Shown: positions 34,043 to 42,947, counted from the first letter of the stretch. The stretch: 64,000 bases of DNA from Thermosaccharophagus gerlachensis (GCA_041538025.1 JBGOEV010000002.1:1-64000), one strand, 5' to 3'. Program-made: numbers and translations. The notes: a model not told the origin generated them from the sequence alone.

Positions 34043-36052
34043 ATGGTGAATCCCTCTAACACCAAGAGGCTAAGGATGCTCAGAGTGATTCTGGGGTGTA
34101 TCTTTGTGATGCTATCTTGTGCCATATGCATCGTCCATGCACTATCCCCAAGAAGGGTTATGCCGTTTTCCGTGACATTGAAAGAACGCTTGCAGATGTT
34201 AGAGGCAAGGTATGAAAGGCTTGAGCGAGCATTTAGTGATGATGAGAACCTTGATGATGAGAACCTCTTGGAGATGGGTGCGCTTGCACGCTTGAAGCTT
34301 GATAAAGCAAGAATAATGCTGACTTCACGCTCATGGTGGTGGAGCGAGAGCGAGATACTGAAAGCACTTGATGAAGCTGAACTCGCTTTAAACGCATGGG
34401 AGGCAAAGAAGGACTTCCTGAAAGATGTTTCTGGGTTGGTTGAGAGGGCTTATTTCTCACCTGTTGATGGTTCTGCTCAACCATATTGGGTTTATGTGCC
34501 AAAGGGATATAAGCCAACTTCAAAATACCCGCTTGTTGTTTTCCTTCACGGTTACGACCCTTCAATAAACAAAGCTAACCCTTGGCTTCTCGGTGACGAT
34601 GTTTATCGCATTGCTGACAAACACAACTTTATCATCCTTCAGCCCCATGGGAGAAAGAACACGGACTTCATCAACATAGGTGAACAAGACGTGCTCATAG
34701 CGCTTGAGAGGGCAATGGCACATTACAGCGTTGATGAGGATAGGGTGTTCCTTCTCGGAGTCTCAATGGGAGGGTATGGGGCGTATATCATAGCTTTGCA
34801 TCACCCGCACAAGTTTGCAGGTGTATGTGCGATAGCTGCAAGACGCTATCACTTCCTTTGGGGCGAACTTGATCAGACGACGCTTGTGCCACCGAGGGCT
34901 TTTGTGCTCATGGCTGAAAATCCATACATGCTCGCTGAGAACGCCATCAACCTTCCCATACTCATAATGCATGGTGAGGAAGATTTGCTTGTGCCTGTTG
35001 CCAATGCGTTCCTTATGGCAAAGCGCCTCTCAAGTCTCGGTTGCCCTGTTAGAGTTGATATCTTGAGGAGGGAGTCGCATTGGATTTATTTTGACAGCAC
35101 ACTCTTTGAGAGAGTGTTCAGTTGGTTTGATGGGAAAAGACGTCAACGGTTTCCGAAGAGAGTTGTATATCACACATTCACAACAGCATACAATCAAGCC
35201 TACTGGATAACGATTCATCAACTCAAAGGGTGGTGCAAGCGTGCGATTGTTCGAGCTTCTGTGCTGGCTGATGGGAAGGTGTTCGTGAACACAAACAATG
35301 TGGCAAAGCTTGCGCTTGATATTCATCCTGAGCTAATCGCCCCAGCCCAGAAGGTGAACGTCATCATTAACGGTGTGACTGTCATGAAAGGTGAGTTGAA
35401 GAAGCCGATCACTATAACCTACGGTGGAAGCCAGCAAAGAGGCGAGTTAGCTAAAGTGCATGACCTTTGTGGACCTGTTTGGCATGCCTACATGAGCAAC
35501 TTCATCATAGTTTATGGCACAAGCGATAAAGCAAACGAGTGCGAGGCAAAAGCAAAACAGCTCGCTGATGAATGGGTTGAATTCTCTGATGGCGTCGCAA
35601 AGGTAATAAGAGATTGTGATGTTACCGAGGAGCATATTAAGCGCTACAACATAATTGCAGTCGGTGGACCAAACGAAAACAGCGTTGTAAGGCTTATTGC
35701 AAACAAGTTACCAGTGCAATTCATTGACGGAGGCTATCGTATAGGCAAGCATGAGGTGACAAAGAAAACAGTTGGGAAGGAACTGGGCATCGTCTTAGTC
35801 TATCCAAACCCTCTTAACCAAAGCCGCTATGTCGTCATCTATGATGGTGTGCTTTGGGGGAGTGGCTTGCCGATCAACCACAAATTTGATACGCTCCCAG
35901 ATTTCGTCATCTTCACCGAAGACCATGAAACAGACGGTGCAAACGAGATTATATGTGGTGGCTTCTTTGACACCTATTGGCAGGTTGATGAAAACCTCAT
36001 CTGGTGCAAGCTCAAAAAGTGTCAAGGCAAACTGCTACAAGCCACGCCATAG
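34043..36052 (+). CDS. Secreted alpha/beta-hydrolase (esterase-like) with a large C-terminal region
   Basis: A 669-residue protein with a signal peptide (VILGCIFVMLSCAICIVHA), a helical N-terminal region (about 40-130, with the short repeat DDENLDDEN encoded by two 15-base repeats), and an alpha/beta-hydrolase domain (about 140-375) holding LVVFLHGYDP, the nucleophile elbow GVSMGGYGA, MHGEEDLLVPV (Asp) and RRESHWIYFD (His). The triad is complete, as in feruloyl esterase or PHB depolymerase-like enzymes. The last 290 residues are beta-rich with a segment NIIAVGGPNENSVVRLIANK that I do not recognise. Substrate unknown. Its 3' end overlaps the convergent deacetylase gene by 31 bases. Confidence 0.78.
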   Translation: MVNPSNTKRLRMLRVILGCIFVMLSCAICIVHALSPRRVMPFSVTLKERLQMLEARYERLERAFSDDENLDDENLLEMGALARLKLDKARIMLTSRSWWWSESEILKALDEAELALNAWEAKKDFLKDVSGLVERAYFSPVDGSAQPYWVYVPKGYKPTSKYPLVVFLHGYDPSINKANPWLLGDDVYRIADKHNFIILQPHGRKNTDFINIGEQDVLIALERAMAHYSVDEDRVFLLGVSMGGYGAYIIALHHPHKFAGVCAIAARRYHFLWGELDQTTLVPPRAFVLMAENPYMLAENAINLPILIMHGEEDLLVPVANAFLMAKRLSSLGCPVRVDILRRESHWIYFDSTLFERVFSWFDGKRRQRFPKRVVYHTFTTAYNQAYWITIHQLKGWCKRAIVRASVLADGKVFVNTNNVAKLALDIHPELIAPAQKVNVIINGVTVMKGELKKPITITYGGSQQRGELAKVHDLCGPVWHAYMSNFIIVYGTSDKANECEAKAKQLADEWVEFSDGVAKVIRDCDVTEEHIKRYNIIAVGGPNENSVVRLIANKLPVQFIDGGYRIGKHEVTKKTVGKELGIVLVYPNPLNQSRYVVIYDGVLWGSGLPINHKFDTLPDFVIFTEDHETDGANEIICGGFFDTYWQVDENLIWCKLKKCQGKLLQATP

Positions 36053-36960
36053 CGTGGTTGAGAAAGCCATGCTTTCAAAACCATGGTGGTGGTTTGCTTG
36101 CTGACTCCATACCTCGGTATCAGGTAAGGATTTGTTTGAACCGTCATTGGTGATGGTGTTATTCTCACTGCCCAACGATACCCAGCCTTTTGAGCCATCT
36201 CAACAGTTACTGCATCAGCTACGCCTCCAACATACGCAAGACCATTCACAGTGATGCCAAGCTTTTCTTCAAGTATCCTTTTTGAGGTGATGAATTCATA
36301 TGCAAGGCGTTCCCTGTAGGCATCCTTATTCAACTTCTTTAGGCGCTTTGGGTGTATGTGTGAAACGGTATGTGATGCAACCTCTATAATGCCCGATTGA
36401 ACCATTTCACGCAGTTGATCCCACGAGAGCCCGAACTTCCCAATCGCGTTCGTGTAAACAAAAAGCGTAGCCTTCGCCTTATACTTGCGCAGAAGCGGAT
36501 ATGCAACTGTGTATGCCGAGCGGAAGCCATCATCTATCGTGATTGCTATAGGACGACGTGGTATGGGTTTGTTCCATCTACCTTGCATGAGTTCAACAGC
36601 TTCGCTCATCTTCAGGAATGTGAAACCCATCGCAGTAAGCATCTGGAGATGTGCTTCAAAGCGCTTTGGCGGTATTGCCCAGTAAGCATGCTTGCCACCC
36701 TCACGGAAGTCGTGGTAGCAAATTACCGGTATGGTGTAATCCTCTGGTGGTTTAAAAGTGGTTATCGGTTTCTCCTTTGGCAGTTCGCTTTTCTCCACTT
36801 GCTGCGGTGTCCTTGGTGTGGGTTGTGAAATTTCTTTTTGCTCCCGAAGGGAAATGCGAGGCAATAAAAACAAGCAGAATATAACAGCACAGCCTCCCAA
36901 GAGCACTGTAAAGAATAAGAACAGCTTCCTTTGCCTCCTCCTATGCACCAAGCGATGCAC
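36022..36960 (-). CDS. Polysaccharide deacetylase (carbohydrate esterase family 4), membrane-anchored
   Basis: A 312-residue protein with a basic N-terminus (MHRLVHRRRQRK) and one membrane segment (FFTVLLGGCAVIFCLFLL), then a Pro/Glu-rich linker and a NodB-homology domain (about 80-305). Metal ligands are in AITIDDGFRSAY and ASHTVSHIHPKR (the His-x3-His motif). It would remove N-acetyl groups from an exported glycan such as peptidoglycan or a matrix polysaccharide, on the outer face of the membrane. Its stop lies inside the 3' end of the convergent esterase-like gene. Confidence 0.9.
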   Translation of the reverse strand: MHRLVHRRRQRKLFLFFTVLLGGCAVIFCLFLLPRISLREQKEISQPTPRTPQQVEKSELPKEKPITTFKPPEDYTIPVICYHDFREGGKHAYWAIPPKRFEAHLQMLTAMGFTFLKMSEAVELMQGRWNKPIPRRPIAITIDDGFRSAYTVAYPLLRKYKAKATLFVYTNAIGKFGLSWDQLREMVQSGIIEVASHTVSHIHPKRLKKLNKDAYRERLAYEFITSKRILEEKLGITVNGLAYVGGVADAVTVEMAQKAGYRWAVRITPSPMTVQTNPYLIPRYGVSKQTTTMVLKAWLSQPRYGVACSSLP

Positions 36961-37108
36961 GAGTTTGTCACCTTCTCATCCTGTGATTCTTCATTCTTTT
37001 TGTTACCACATTGCTACGCATGCTAAAGTTAGTGTAGCGCACCCATAAATATGACTTTCATAACCTTCATAGTGATCGGCGTAGCGTAAGACGGTAGCAA
37101 TGTTGATG

Positions 37109-37117
37109 TGTTATACT
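37109..37117 (+). promoter_or_regulatory. Extended -10 promoter for the ferredoxin gene
   Basis: TGTTATACT matches the extended -10 pattern TGnTATAmT closely. Expected start of transcription is about 37124, 55 bases before the ATG. The rest of the 218-base gap to the divergent deacetylase shows no other clear signal. Confidence 0.5.
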
Positions 37118-37178
37118 TGCGTGAGGTTAACAATACAATGGGAAAGATGCAACCTGAGAGTAGGGGAGGGGGCTAACG

Positions 37179-37454
37179 ATGGCGTATGTCATAACTGAAG
37201 GGTGCACAAAATGCATGACGTGTGTGGAGGAGTGTCCTGTAAGCTGCATCCAAGAAGGCTCAGATATGGTTTACATCAATCCAGACGAGTGCACCGAGTG
37301 CGGGACATGCAATGAAGTATGTCCACAAGATCCACCAGTCCCGCAACACGAAGATGATGTCCCGCCAGAGATGAGCCACTACATACAGATGAACCGCGAC
37401 TTCTTTGAGCTCTCGGATGAGGATTTTGAAGCCAAGTATGGAAAGCCAAAGTAG
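37179..37454 (+). CDS. 2[4Fe-4S] ferredoxin (FdxA-like)
   Basis: A 91-residue protein with two cluster-binding motifs, CTKCMTCVEECPVSC and CTECGTCNEVCP. It carries low-potential electrons in the cytoplasm. A 40-residue acidic C-terminal tail (MSHYIQMNRDFFELSDEDF) extends past the second cluster. Plausible users nearby are the radical SAM enzymes ThiC and the NirJ/Ahb-like protein, but nothing ties it to one of them. GGGAGGGGGC precedes the ATG. Confidence 0.93.
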   Translation: MAYVITEGCTKCMTCVEECPVSCIQEGSDMVYINPDECTECGTCNEVCPQDPPVPQHEDDVPPEMSHYIQMNRDFFELSDEDFEAKYGKPK

Positions 37455-37466
37455 CCCTTGTGTGAG

Positions 37467-38252
37467 TTAAAGCACAGGTTGAACTGGTATCAGTCCTTTG
37501 CCGATAGGTTGAGATGCCTTGATGGAGTGACGAACAAATCGCTTTGCTTTTCGTATAGCTTCAATTTGATCCATGCCTTTCGCAAGGTTAGCTGTTATAG
37601 CTGCAGAGAAAACACAGCCAGCACCGTGGAGTTTCCCTTTCACGATTCGGCGTGAATGCAGTTCAACGAATTGAGCACCATCGTAAACTAAATCAACAGC
37701 ATCATCGCTTTCTATATGCCCTCCTTTTATGACAACTGTGGATGCACCAAGCTGATGCAACTTTATAGCTGCTTTCTTTGCGTCCGCAAGCGAACTCACT
37801 TTAATGCCAGTCAAAGCTTCAGCCTCAAACGCGTTCGGCGTCAATATCGTGGTCAGTGGTATAAGCAGGTGTTTGAAAGCGCGGATTGCCTCCTCCATTA
37901 GCAGTCTTGCCCCAGTCCCAGCAACCATTACTGGATCAACTATTAGTGGTTGCAAGCCATATTGCTTCACCTTCGTTGCAACGACCTCAATGATATCGGC
38001 ATCAAACAACATCCCAACCTTTGTGGCGTTTATTTTCAAATCGCTTGCCACAGAATCAATTTGTGCAGCTACGAAATCTGGTGGCACCTTATGTATTGCG
38101 CTTATCCCTAAGGTGTTTTGCGCTGTGAGCGCTGTTACAACGCATGCACCGTAAACGCCGAGCGCTGTAAAAGTTTTCAGATCAGCCTGTATGCCAGCGC
38201 CACCACAAGAGTCTGAGCCTGCTATGGTCAACGCGCATGGCAAAAGTGCCAT
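37467..38252 (-). CDS. thiD: Hydroxymethylpyrimidine/phosphomethylpyrimidine kinase ThiD
   Basis: A 261-residue ribokinase-fold enzyme. It opens with ALTIAGSDSCGGAGIQADL and contains GACVVTALTAQNT and the anion-hole segment LHGAGCVFSAAI. It phosphorylates HMP to HMP-PP for thiamine synthesis, the step that uses the product of ThiC, encoded two genes upstream in the same operon. Its start directly adjoins the stop of hldA. Confidence 0.95.
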   Translation of the reverse strand: MALLPCALTIAGSDSCGGAGIQADLKTFTALGVYGACVVTALTAQNTLGISAIHKVPPDFVAAQIDSVASDLKINATKVGMLFDADIIEVVATKVKQYGLQPLIVDPVMVAGTGARLLMEEAIRAFKHLLIPLTTILTPNAFEAEALTGIKVSSLADAKKAAIKLHQLGASTVVIKGGHIESDDAVDLVYDGAQFVELHSRRIVKGKLHGAGCVFSAAITANLAKGMDQIEAIRKAKRFVRHSIKASQPIGKGLIPVQPVL

Positions 38253-39275
38253 CTATATTTCACCTTTGATGGCTATTGAGCCGTAGCTTATTATTCGCTT
38301 TATCTCCTCAACGGTAACTGGTGCTACACCGCTTTTGCACACAGCAGCTGCTGCAGCTGCACAAGCAATCTTTGCTGCTGTTACAAAATTGGCACCGCAA
38401 CATAGCGCAAGGACTATCGCTGCAAGGAATGTATCACCAGCACCAGCAACATCGTAAACAGTCACGCGATACGAAGGAATATCGCAAAGCCATCCACTCA
38501 TATCAAACAAGCTTGCGCCCTCCTCGCCACGCGTTATAACGAGCCAACGGATTTGCAGACGGCTCGCAAGAGTTTTCCCGATGAGCCTATAATCGTCTGA
38601 CAGCTCACCATTCAACATTGCCGATTCTCTTGCCTCTGACATGTTAAAGCTTAACAGATCAAAGCCCACGAATGATGCTATGTTCTTTGGCTTCGGACCC
38701 CCACAAAGCAAAAAACGGTGTTGCTCCCGAGCGCTGCGTAGCGAATCCGTCAGCTTACTTGTGACAACGCCCTTTGCATAGTCCGAGATTATGACAGCAT
38801 CAACATGGGTGATCAGCGGACTTGTGCGCTCAATGAGTGCATTACAGGTATCGTCATCTATTGTCCTCCTAACCTCGTGGTCAATTCGGACGAGTTGTTG
38901 CTTGTGGGCAATTATGCGTGTCTTGAGCGTCGTTGGACGAGATTCATCAATGATAACTGCAGTTGTATCAGCACCGATTTCGCTTAGAAGCCTTTTTAAC
39001 TCCTCACCAGCTGCATCTTTGCCAACGATACCACCGACGATTGCCTTTGCACCCATTGAAGTCAAGTTGTAAACTACATTTGCAGCTCCACCAGGTCCAA
39101 CCTTCCTTTCACGACGCAAAAGCACTGGCACTGGTGCTTCTGGCGATATGCGTTCAGCGTCGCCAACGATATACTCATCAAGCATCAGGTCACCAATAAC
39201 GAGCACACTTATCTCCTTGAAGCGTTCAAGTATTCGCTCAGCTTCTTTCATGCTCAGCCTTTCCTCACTCGTCAT
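38253..39275 (-). CDS. hldA: D-glycero-beta-D-manno-heptose-7-phosphate kinase-like PfkB protein (HldA/RfaE domain I)
   Basis: A 340-residue PfkB-family sugar kinase. VIGDLMLDEYIVGDAERISPEAPVPV in its parts (DLMLDEY, ISPEAPVPV) and GPGGAANVVYNL are the marks of RfaE/HldE kinase domains; GAGDTFLAAI holds the catalytic Asp. It phosphorylates heptose-7-phosphate at C1 on the way to ADP-heptose for lipopolysaccharide core. The adenylyltransferase domain of HldE is absent, so this is the single-domain form. It sits oddly between thiC and thiD, overlapping thiC by 11 bases. Confidence 0.88.
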   Translation of the reverse strand: MTSEERLSMKEAERILERFKEISVLVIGDLMLDEYIVGDAERISPEAPVPVLLRRERKVGPGGAANVVYNLTSMGAKAIVGGIVGKDAAGEELKRLLSEIGADTTAVIIDESRPTTLKTRIIAHKQQLVRIDHEVRRTIDDDTCNALIERTSPLITHVDAVIISDYAKGVVTSKLTDSLRSAREQHRFLLCGGPKPKNIASFVGFDLLSFNMSEARESAMLNGELSDDYRLIGKTLASRLQIRWLVITRGEEGASLFDMSGWLCDIPSYRVTVYDVAGAGDTFLAAIVLALCCGANFVTAAKIACAAAAAAVCKSGVAPVTVEEIKRIISYGSIAIKGEI

Positions 39276-40626
39276 TTTGCTCCGCCATTATAAATGGGCA
39301 TCCTTCCGGAGGAGCTTTTATGAAATCGCCCTTTGCACCCTCATAAAGCATACGTTCAACGAGAGTGGATGTGGCGACAGCACAAAAGCTTCCACACATG
39401 CTACACACGCCTTTGCTCACTTCCTTCATATCAGCCCTATACTCCCTCGCCCTATCGCTATCCATGGCAAGTTCAAACATGGCTTTCCAGTCCAGTTCCT
39501 TCCTTGCCTTTGACATTTGTTCATCCCATTCACAAGCTCCCCTTACTCCTTTTGCAATATCGGCTGAATGTGCAGCTATCCTGCTCGCTATTATCCCAAC
39601 TCTGACATCTTCAGGTGATGGCAAGCTGAGGTGTTCTGCTGGTGTGACATAGCATAAGAAGTCAGCACCTGCTACTGCTGCTATTGCGCCACCAATCGCT
39701 GCAGCGATATGGTCGTAACCTGCTGCGACATCACATGTGATAGGACCAAGCAAGTATATGGGAGCACCATGGCAGAGCGATTTCATCATCTTCACATGCG
39801 CTTCAATGTGATGTATTGGAACATGCCCCGGACCTTCAATCATCACCTGAACACCAGCTTCCCATGCACGCAGTGTTAATTCACCAAGGACTGATGTCTC
39901 ATACCATTGCACAGCATCACCAGCATCAGCGATCGCACCGGGACGCATACCATCGCCCAAGCTCAATGTCACATCATACTTCTTGGCTATCTCAAGCAGT
40001 CTATCAAAATGTTCATAGAGGGGGTTCTCCGCGTCGTTTGCCACCATCCACATAGCTAACAGGCTTCCTCCTCTGCTTACAATCCCTCCGATGCGTCTTG
40101 AGCGCCTTAGCAATTCAAGTGCATGTTTTGTCACACCACAATGGACTGTCATGAAATCAACGCCTTGCTCAGCCTGCCTTTCAATCACTTCAAACAAATG
40201 TTCAACGGTCATTTCCGTTACAGGCTTACGTGCCTTCAAAAGCTCCTGTGCAACTTGATAAATCGGGACTGTCCCAAGTGGTTTTCTCCAGCGCTTGAGA
40301 ATTTCCATGCGTATTTCATCCAAGTTGCCACCTGTGCTTAAGTCCATGATTGTGTCCGCACCGTATCTAATGCACATCTCAACTTTCTTCAGCTCCTCGT
40401 TTATATCAGCGCGCATTGGTGATGTGCCTATGTTGGCGTTGACCTTTGTGCGCAACCCTTCACCTATACCCACAGGCTCAGGCAAGCGAACTTTGTTGCA
40501 AGGTATAACAACCTTACCTTCGGCAACCTTTTGCAACAGCCATTTAACATCAACTCCCTCATTTTCAGCCACCAACTTCATTTGCTCTGTTATGATTCCC
40601 TGTTTAGCTGCTTGAAGTTGCGTCAT
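39265..40626 (-). CDS. thiC: Phosphomethylpyrimidine synthase ThiC
   Basis: A 453-residue non-canonical radical SAM enzyme that rearranges aminoimidazole ribotide to HMP-phosphate. It contains NANIGTSPMRADINEE, DTIMDLSTGGNLDEIR, MIEGPGHVPIHHIEAH and the C-terminal cluster motif CSMCGSFCAV (Cys-x2-Cys-x4-Cys with the variations seen in the family). It overlaps the nuoI-like stop by four bases (ATGA), so no riboswitch can stand before it, and I see no thi-box in the leader of the operon either. Needs reduced ferredoxin or flavodoxin. Confidence 0.96.
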   Translation of the reverse strand: MTQLQAAKQGIITEQMKLVAENEGVDVKWLLQKVAEGKVVIPCNKVRLPEPVGIGEGLRTKVNANIGTSPMRADINEELKKVEMCIRYGADTIMDLSTGGNLDEIRMEILKRWRKPLGTVPIYQVAQELLKARKPVTEMTVEHLFEVIERQAEQGVDFMTVHCGVTKHALELLRRSRRIGGIVSRGGSLLAMWMVANDAENPLYEHFDRLLEIAKKYDVTLSLGDGMRPGAIADAGDAVQWYETSVLGELTLRAWEAGVQVMIEGPGHVPIHHIEAHVKMMKSLCHGAPIYLLGPITCDVAAGYDHIAAAIGGAIAAVAGADFLCYVTPAEHLSLPSPEDVRVGIIASRIAAHSADIAKGVRGACEWDEQMSKARKELDWKAMFELAMDSDRAREYRADMKEVSKGVCSMCGSFCAVATSTLVERMLYEGAKGDFIKAPPEGCPFIMAEQNDE

Positions 40627-41183
40627 GAAGAATCACCTTCGTTTTCACTTTGGCTTTTCGCTTCGCCCTTCAACTGGCGTTGTTGTGAGCGCTTTCCTGT
40701 TATGATTTCTGCATCCCCACGCCTCAATTGCTCTTCATCTCCCCACTTTAGCAGTTGCTCTTTGCTAAGGATTAGCTCAGACCTTGAATAACCAGCGAAT
40801 TGCCAGATGTGACTATGGATGAGCGACGGAGTCGGACAAGCCTCAACGCAGAGCCCACAGAAACTGCATAGGCTGAGGTCAAAAATGAACTTCACAGGAT
40901 AACGCCCTCTGTGTCCCTCACGCCTTTCAGTCTCAATGTAGATGCAATGGTCTGGGCATATGCGCATGCAAGCCATACAACCAATGCAATTTTCCCTCCC
41001 AACCTTCATATCTGTTGTTAGCGAGATTATGCCACGGTATCTGTCGGCTATCTTCCTTGAACCCCACTTCTCCGTTATCGTCATAGCCTGCCTTAAGATG
41101 ACTGTTCGGTAGAAGTTTTTTCCTGTGACACATAAGCCCTTCACCAACCCATTGGTAACTTCAATTAGCCTGCTTAAAGGCAC
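40623..41183 (-). CDS. nuoI: NADH-quinone oxidoreductase subunit I-like ferredoxin protein (NuoI)
   Basis: A 186-residue protein with two 4Fe-4S motifs, CIGCMACMRICPDHC and CSFCGLCVEACPTPS, in the NuoI spacing, and the conserved RYRGIISLTTD before them. NuoI carries clusters N6a and N6b, relaying electrons towards NuoB. The C-terminal 50 residues are polar and probably disordered. Only nuoB accompanies it here; nuoA, C, D and the membrane subunits are not in the window. It overlaps thiC by four bases and follows nuoB by six. Confidence 0.88.
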   Translation of the reverse strand: MPLSRLIEVTNGLVKGLCVTGKNFYRTVILRQAMTITEKWGSRKIADRYRGIISLTTDMKVGRENCIGCMACMRICPDHCIYIETERREGHRGRYPVKFIFDLSLCSFCGLCVEACPTPSLIHSHIWQFAGYSRSELILSKEQLLKWGDEEQLRRGDAEIITGKRSQQRQLKGEAKSQSENEGDSS

Positions 41184-41189
41184 TCCAAA

Positions 41190-41825
41190 TCACCTTCCAT
41201 TTGAATGCTTCTCAGCGAATGAAATTAATGCTTCCCTTTCATCTCTTGGCATGCGCCTTACCTCGTGACGAAGTATTTTCTCCTGAAGCATCTTAACACC
41301 CCAGAGAAGCTGTTCAGGTGTTGGTGGGCAACCCGGAACATAGACATCAACAGGTATGACCTTATCCACGCCATTCAGCACGCTATACGAATCGTAAAAC
41401 GGACCACCACTTGTTGCGCATGCACCCATGGCAATTACATACTTTGGCTCAGCCATTTGTTCGTAGAGCAGTTTTATCCTCGGAGCCATCTTGTAAGTTA
41501 CAGTCCCTGCAACAATCATCAAGTCGGCTTGCCTCGGTGTTGCCCTCGGAATGATACCATACCTGTCAAAGTCATACCTTGGTCCGATTGTGTGCATCAT
41601 CTCAATGGCACAACATGCAAGACCGAATGTCATATACCAAAGCGAGTTCTTGCGAGCTACATTCAAAACCTTTGTGACGCCAATGCTATTCAAGACATCC
41701 TCAAGCCACTCCTTGAACAGCTCAAGGCGAGTCGTAAGCACATCGGCGTGCATCCTTGCACCTATGCAAGCACCACTTTCAATGAACCGGCAAAAACTGT
41801 TAACAACATATCCGTCCTCAATCAA
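41190..41825 (-). CDS. nuoB: NADH-quinone oxidoreductase subunit B-like protein (NuoB)
   Basis: A 211-residue subunit with the N2 cluster ligands: FGLACCAIEMM (two adjacent Cys), GACATSGG and VYVPGCPPTPEQLLWG. The segment PRQADLMIVAGTVTYKM is the standard NuoB form rather than that of a group 4 hydrogenase. The N-terminus is about 25 residues longer than usual; a start at an internal Met is possible. First gene of the nuoB-nuoI-thiC-hldA-thiD run. Whether the two subunits join a complex encoded elsewhere or form their own electron-transfer module cannot be told. Confidence 0.9.
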   Translation of the reverse strand: MIEDGYVVNSFCRFIESGACIGARMHADVLTTRLELFKEWLEDVLNSIGVTKVLNVARKNSLWYMTFGLACCAIEMMHTIGPRYDFDRYGIIPRATPRQADLMIVAGTVTYKMAPRIKLLYEQMAEPKYVIAMGACATSGGPFYDSYSVLNGVDKVIPVDVYVPGCPPTPEQLLWGVKMLQEKILRHEVRRMPRDEREALISFAEKHSNGR

Positions 41826-41920
41826 GCTCTCTCACCCCTTCGGCACGACGAGCAGTGGATGATGACGAGGTAATGATCTCTTCAAGGGAATACCCAATGC
41901 AGAAGTATGGCGCACTCCAC

Positions 41921-42007
41921 TTGGTGAGGAACAAGGGACATGAGACAAGTAACACAGGATTTGAAGATGGATTACAAAGCACCAAATTCACTCGGCATCA
42001 AACTTCA
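41921..42007. repeat. Dispersed intergenic repeat, copy A
   Basis: Part of the 253-base gap between nuoB and the prepilin-like gene. It shares TTGGTGAGGA with copy B (50778), GGGACATG with copy C (56092), and GATGGATTACAAAG plus CCAAATTCACTCGG with copy C. In the 41-base stretch from 41966, 34 bases agree with copy C and six of the seven changes are transitions. No transposase or coding frame of note accompanies it. Confidence 0.7.
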
Positions 42008-42078
42008 TTTGGAGGGCAAACCTTGTCCCATGCCCCTTGCCCTATGGTTTAGCCTCAAGAGGAATTAACGATGGTGCA

Positions 42079-42813
42079 TCAACGGCATTCAGCTCTCACA
42101 TTGTTCACCCAGTTTGGGTCTCTGCAAATTGTTCCTGCTGCTGCTCTGCTAAACTCCCACATGCAAACTGGTTGGTATGTGTGCGTCCACTTCATTATCT
42201 TCACATGCCCATCAACAAAGAGAAAGTTAGCATAAGCATTATGGTCACACCTTGCGTTACCACTGCACCAAGCGCAATGGTCTATGCATGTTGTATGCGT
42301 CTCAACGATCATCAAAGTCATTGCTGGGGCTTTTATCGTAGCTTGCGATGGTGGGCGAGCACCCCAACCATATGAGAAGTGATCTGTTGCAGGGCTACCA
42401 CCACCTGCAGTAGCCCAAGCGTATGAACGGTCAAGGTAGGGCGATTCAATACTCTGTGCAGCACAATTTATGCAATCACCACAATATGGATTGTTGATAT
42501 ATGGGCTTGATGGGCATGTGAACACCTTGTCATTTTTCACATAGGGCATGATCTCTGACTTCCATGTCCAAAGCTTACCTATTGTTGGGTCGTAGCCGCG
42601 CACAACGGGAAAGAGTTCGTCATAGTCCTGAGTATACTGCAAGATAGCCAACCCAATTTGCTTCAGGTTGCTCTGGCAACTTGCAGTCCTCGCTTTCTCC
42701 CTTGCCTTTGCAAACACCGGGAACAGTATCGCTGCCAAGATGGCGATTATAGCAATCACCACCAGCAGCTCAATCAGTGTAAAACCACCGTTTCTTTTCT
42801 TCTCGCCTTTCAT
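42079..42813 (-). CDS. Cys-rich prepilin-like protein with H-x9-DG motif
   Basis: A 244-residue protein with a type IV prepilin leader: GGFTLIELLVVIAIIAILAAILFPVF, cut before Phe in the GFTLIE motif, then KAREKARTASCQSNLKQIG. The C-terminus holds the H-x9-DG motif (HNAYANFLFVDGH). This architecture is abundant in Armatimonadota, Planctomycetota and Lentisphaerota; its role, perhaps a type II secretion-like pseudopilus or surface fibre, is not established. Unusual here are the many cysteines, in clusters CGDCINC and CIDHCAWCSGNARC. GGGGTGATGCGAG precedes the ATG. Confidence 0.9.
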   Translation of the reverse strand: MKGEKKRNGGFTLIELLVVIAIIAILAAILFPVFAKAREKARTASCQSNLKQIGLAILQYTQDYDELFPVVRGYDPTIGKLWTWKSEIMPYVKNDKVFTCPSSPYINNPYCGDCINCAAQSIESPYLDRSYAWATAGGGSPATDHFSYGWGARPPSQATIKAPAMTLMIVETHTTCIDHCAWCSGNARCDHNAYANFLFVDGHVKIMKWTHTYQPVCMWEFSRAAAGTICRDPNWVNNVRAECR

Positions 42814-42941
42814 CTCGCATCACCCCTTTAGTAAGGTTCATTTGAACAGCACTTCCTTCAATTCTCGTCTGGCGCTCCTTTTAGGCACTCCCTACCTATC
42901 ACCTCCTTCTCGTGCATCTTCCACCTGACTTCGTTCTCAAC

Positions 42942-42947
42942 ATTATA
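42942..42947 (-). promoter_or_regulatory. Possible -10 box before the prepilin-like gene
   Basis: TATAAT on the minus strand, about 130 bases upstream of the gene start, in the gap before the lptF-like gene end. No matching -35 hexamer was found, so this is tentative. Confidence 0.3.

Noticed and set aside
41855..42052. 65-codon plus-strand ORF in the nuoB-prepilin gap
   Set aside because: It runs through repeat copy A, has no ribosome site and no recognisable content; the DNA is better explained as a repeat.
41826..42078. TPP riboswitch before the nuoB-thiC operon
   Set aside because: I found no thi-box core (CTGAGA with a downstream ACCTGATCTGG-like block) on the minus strand.
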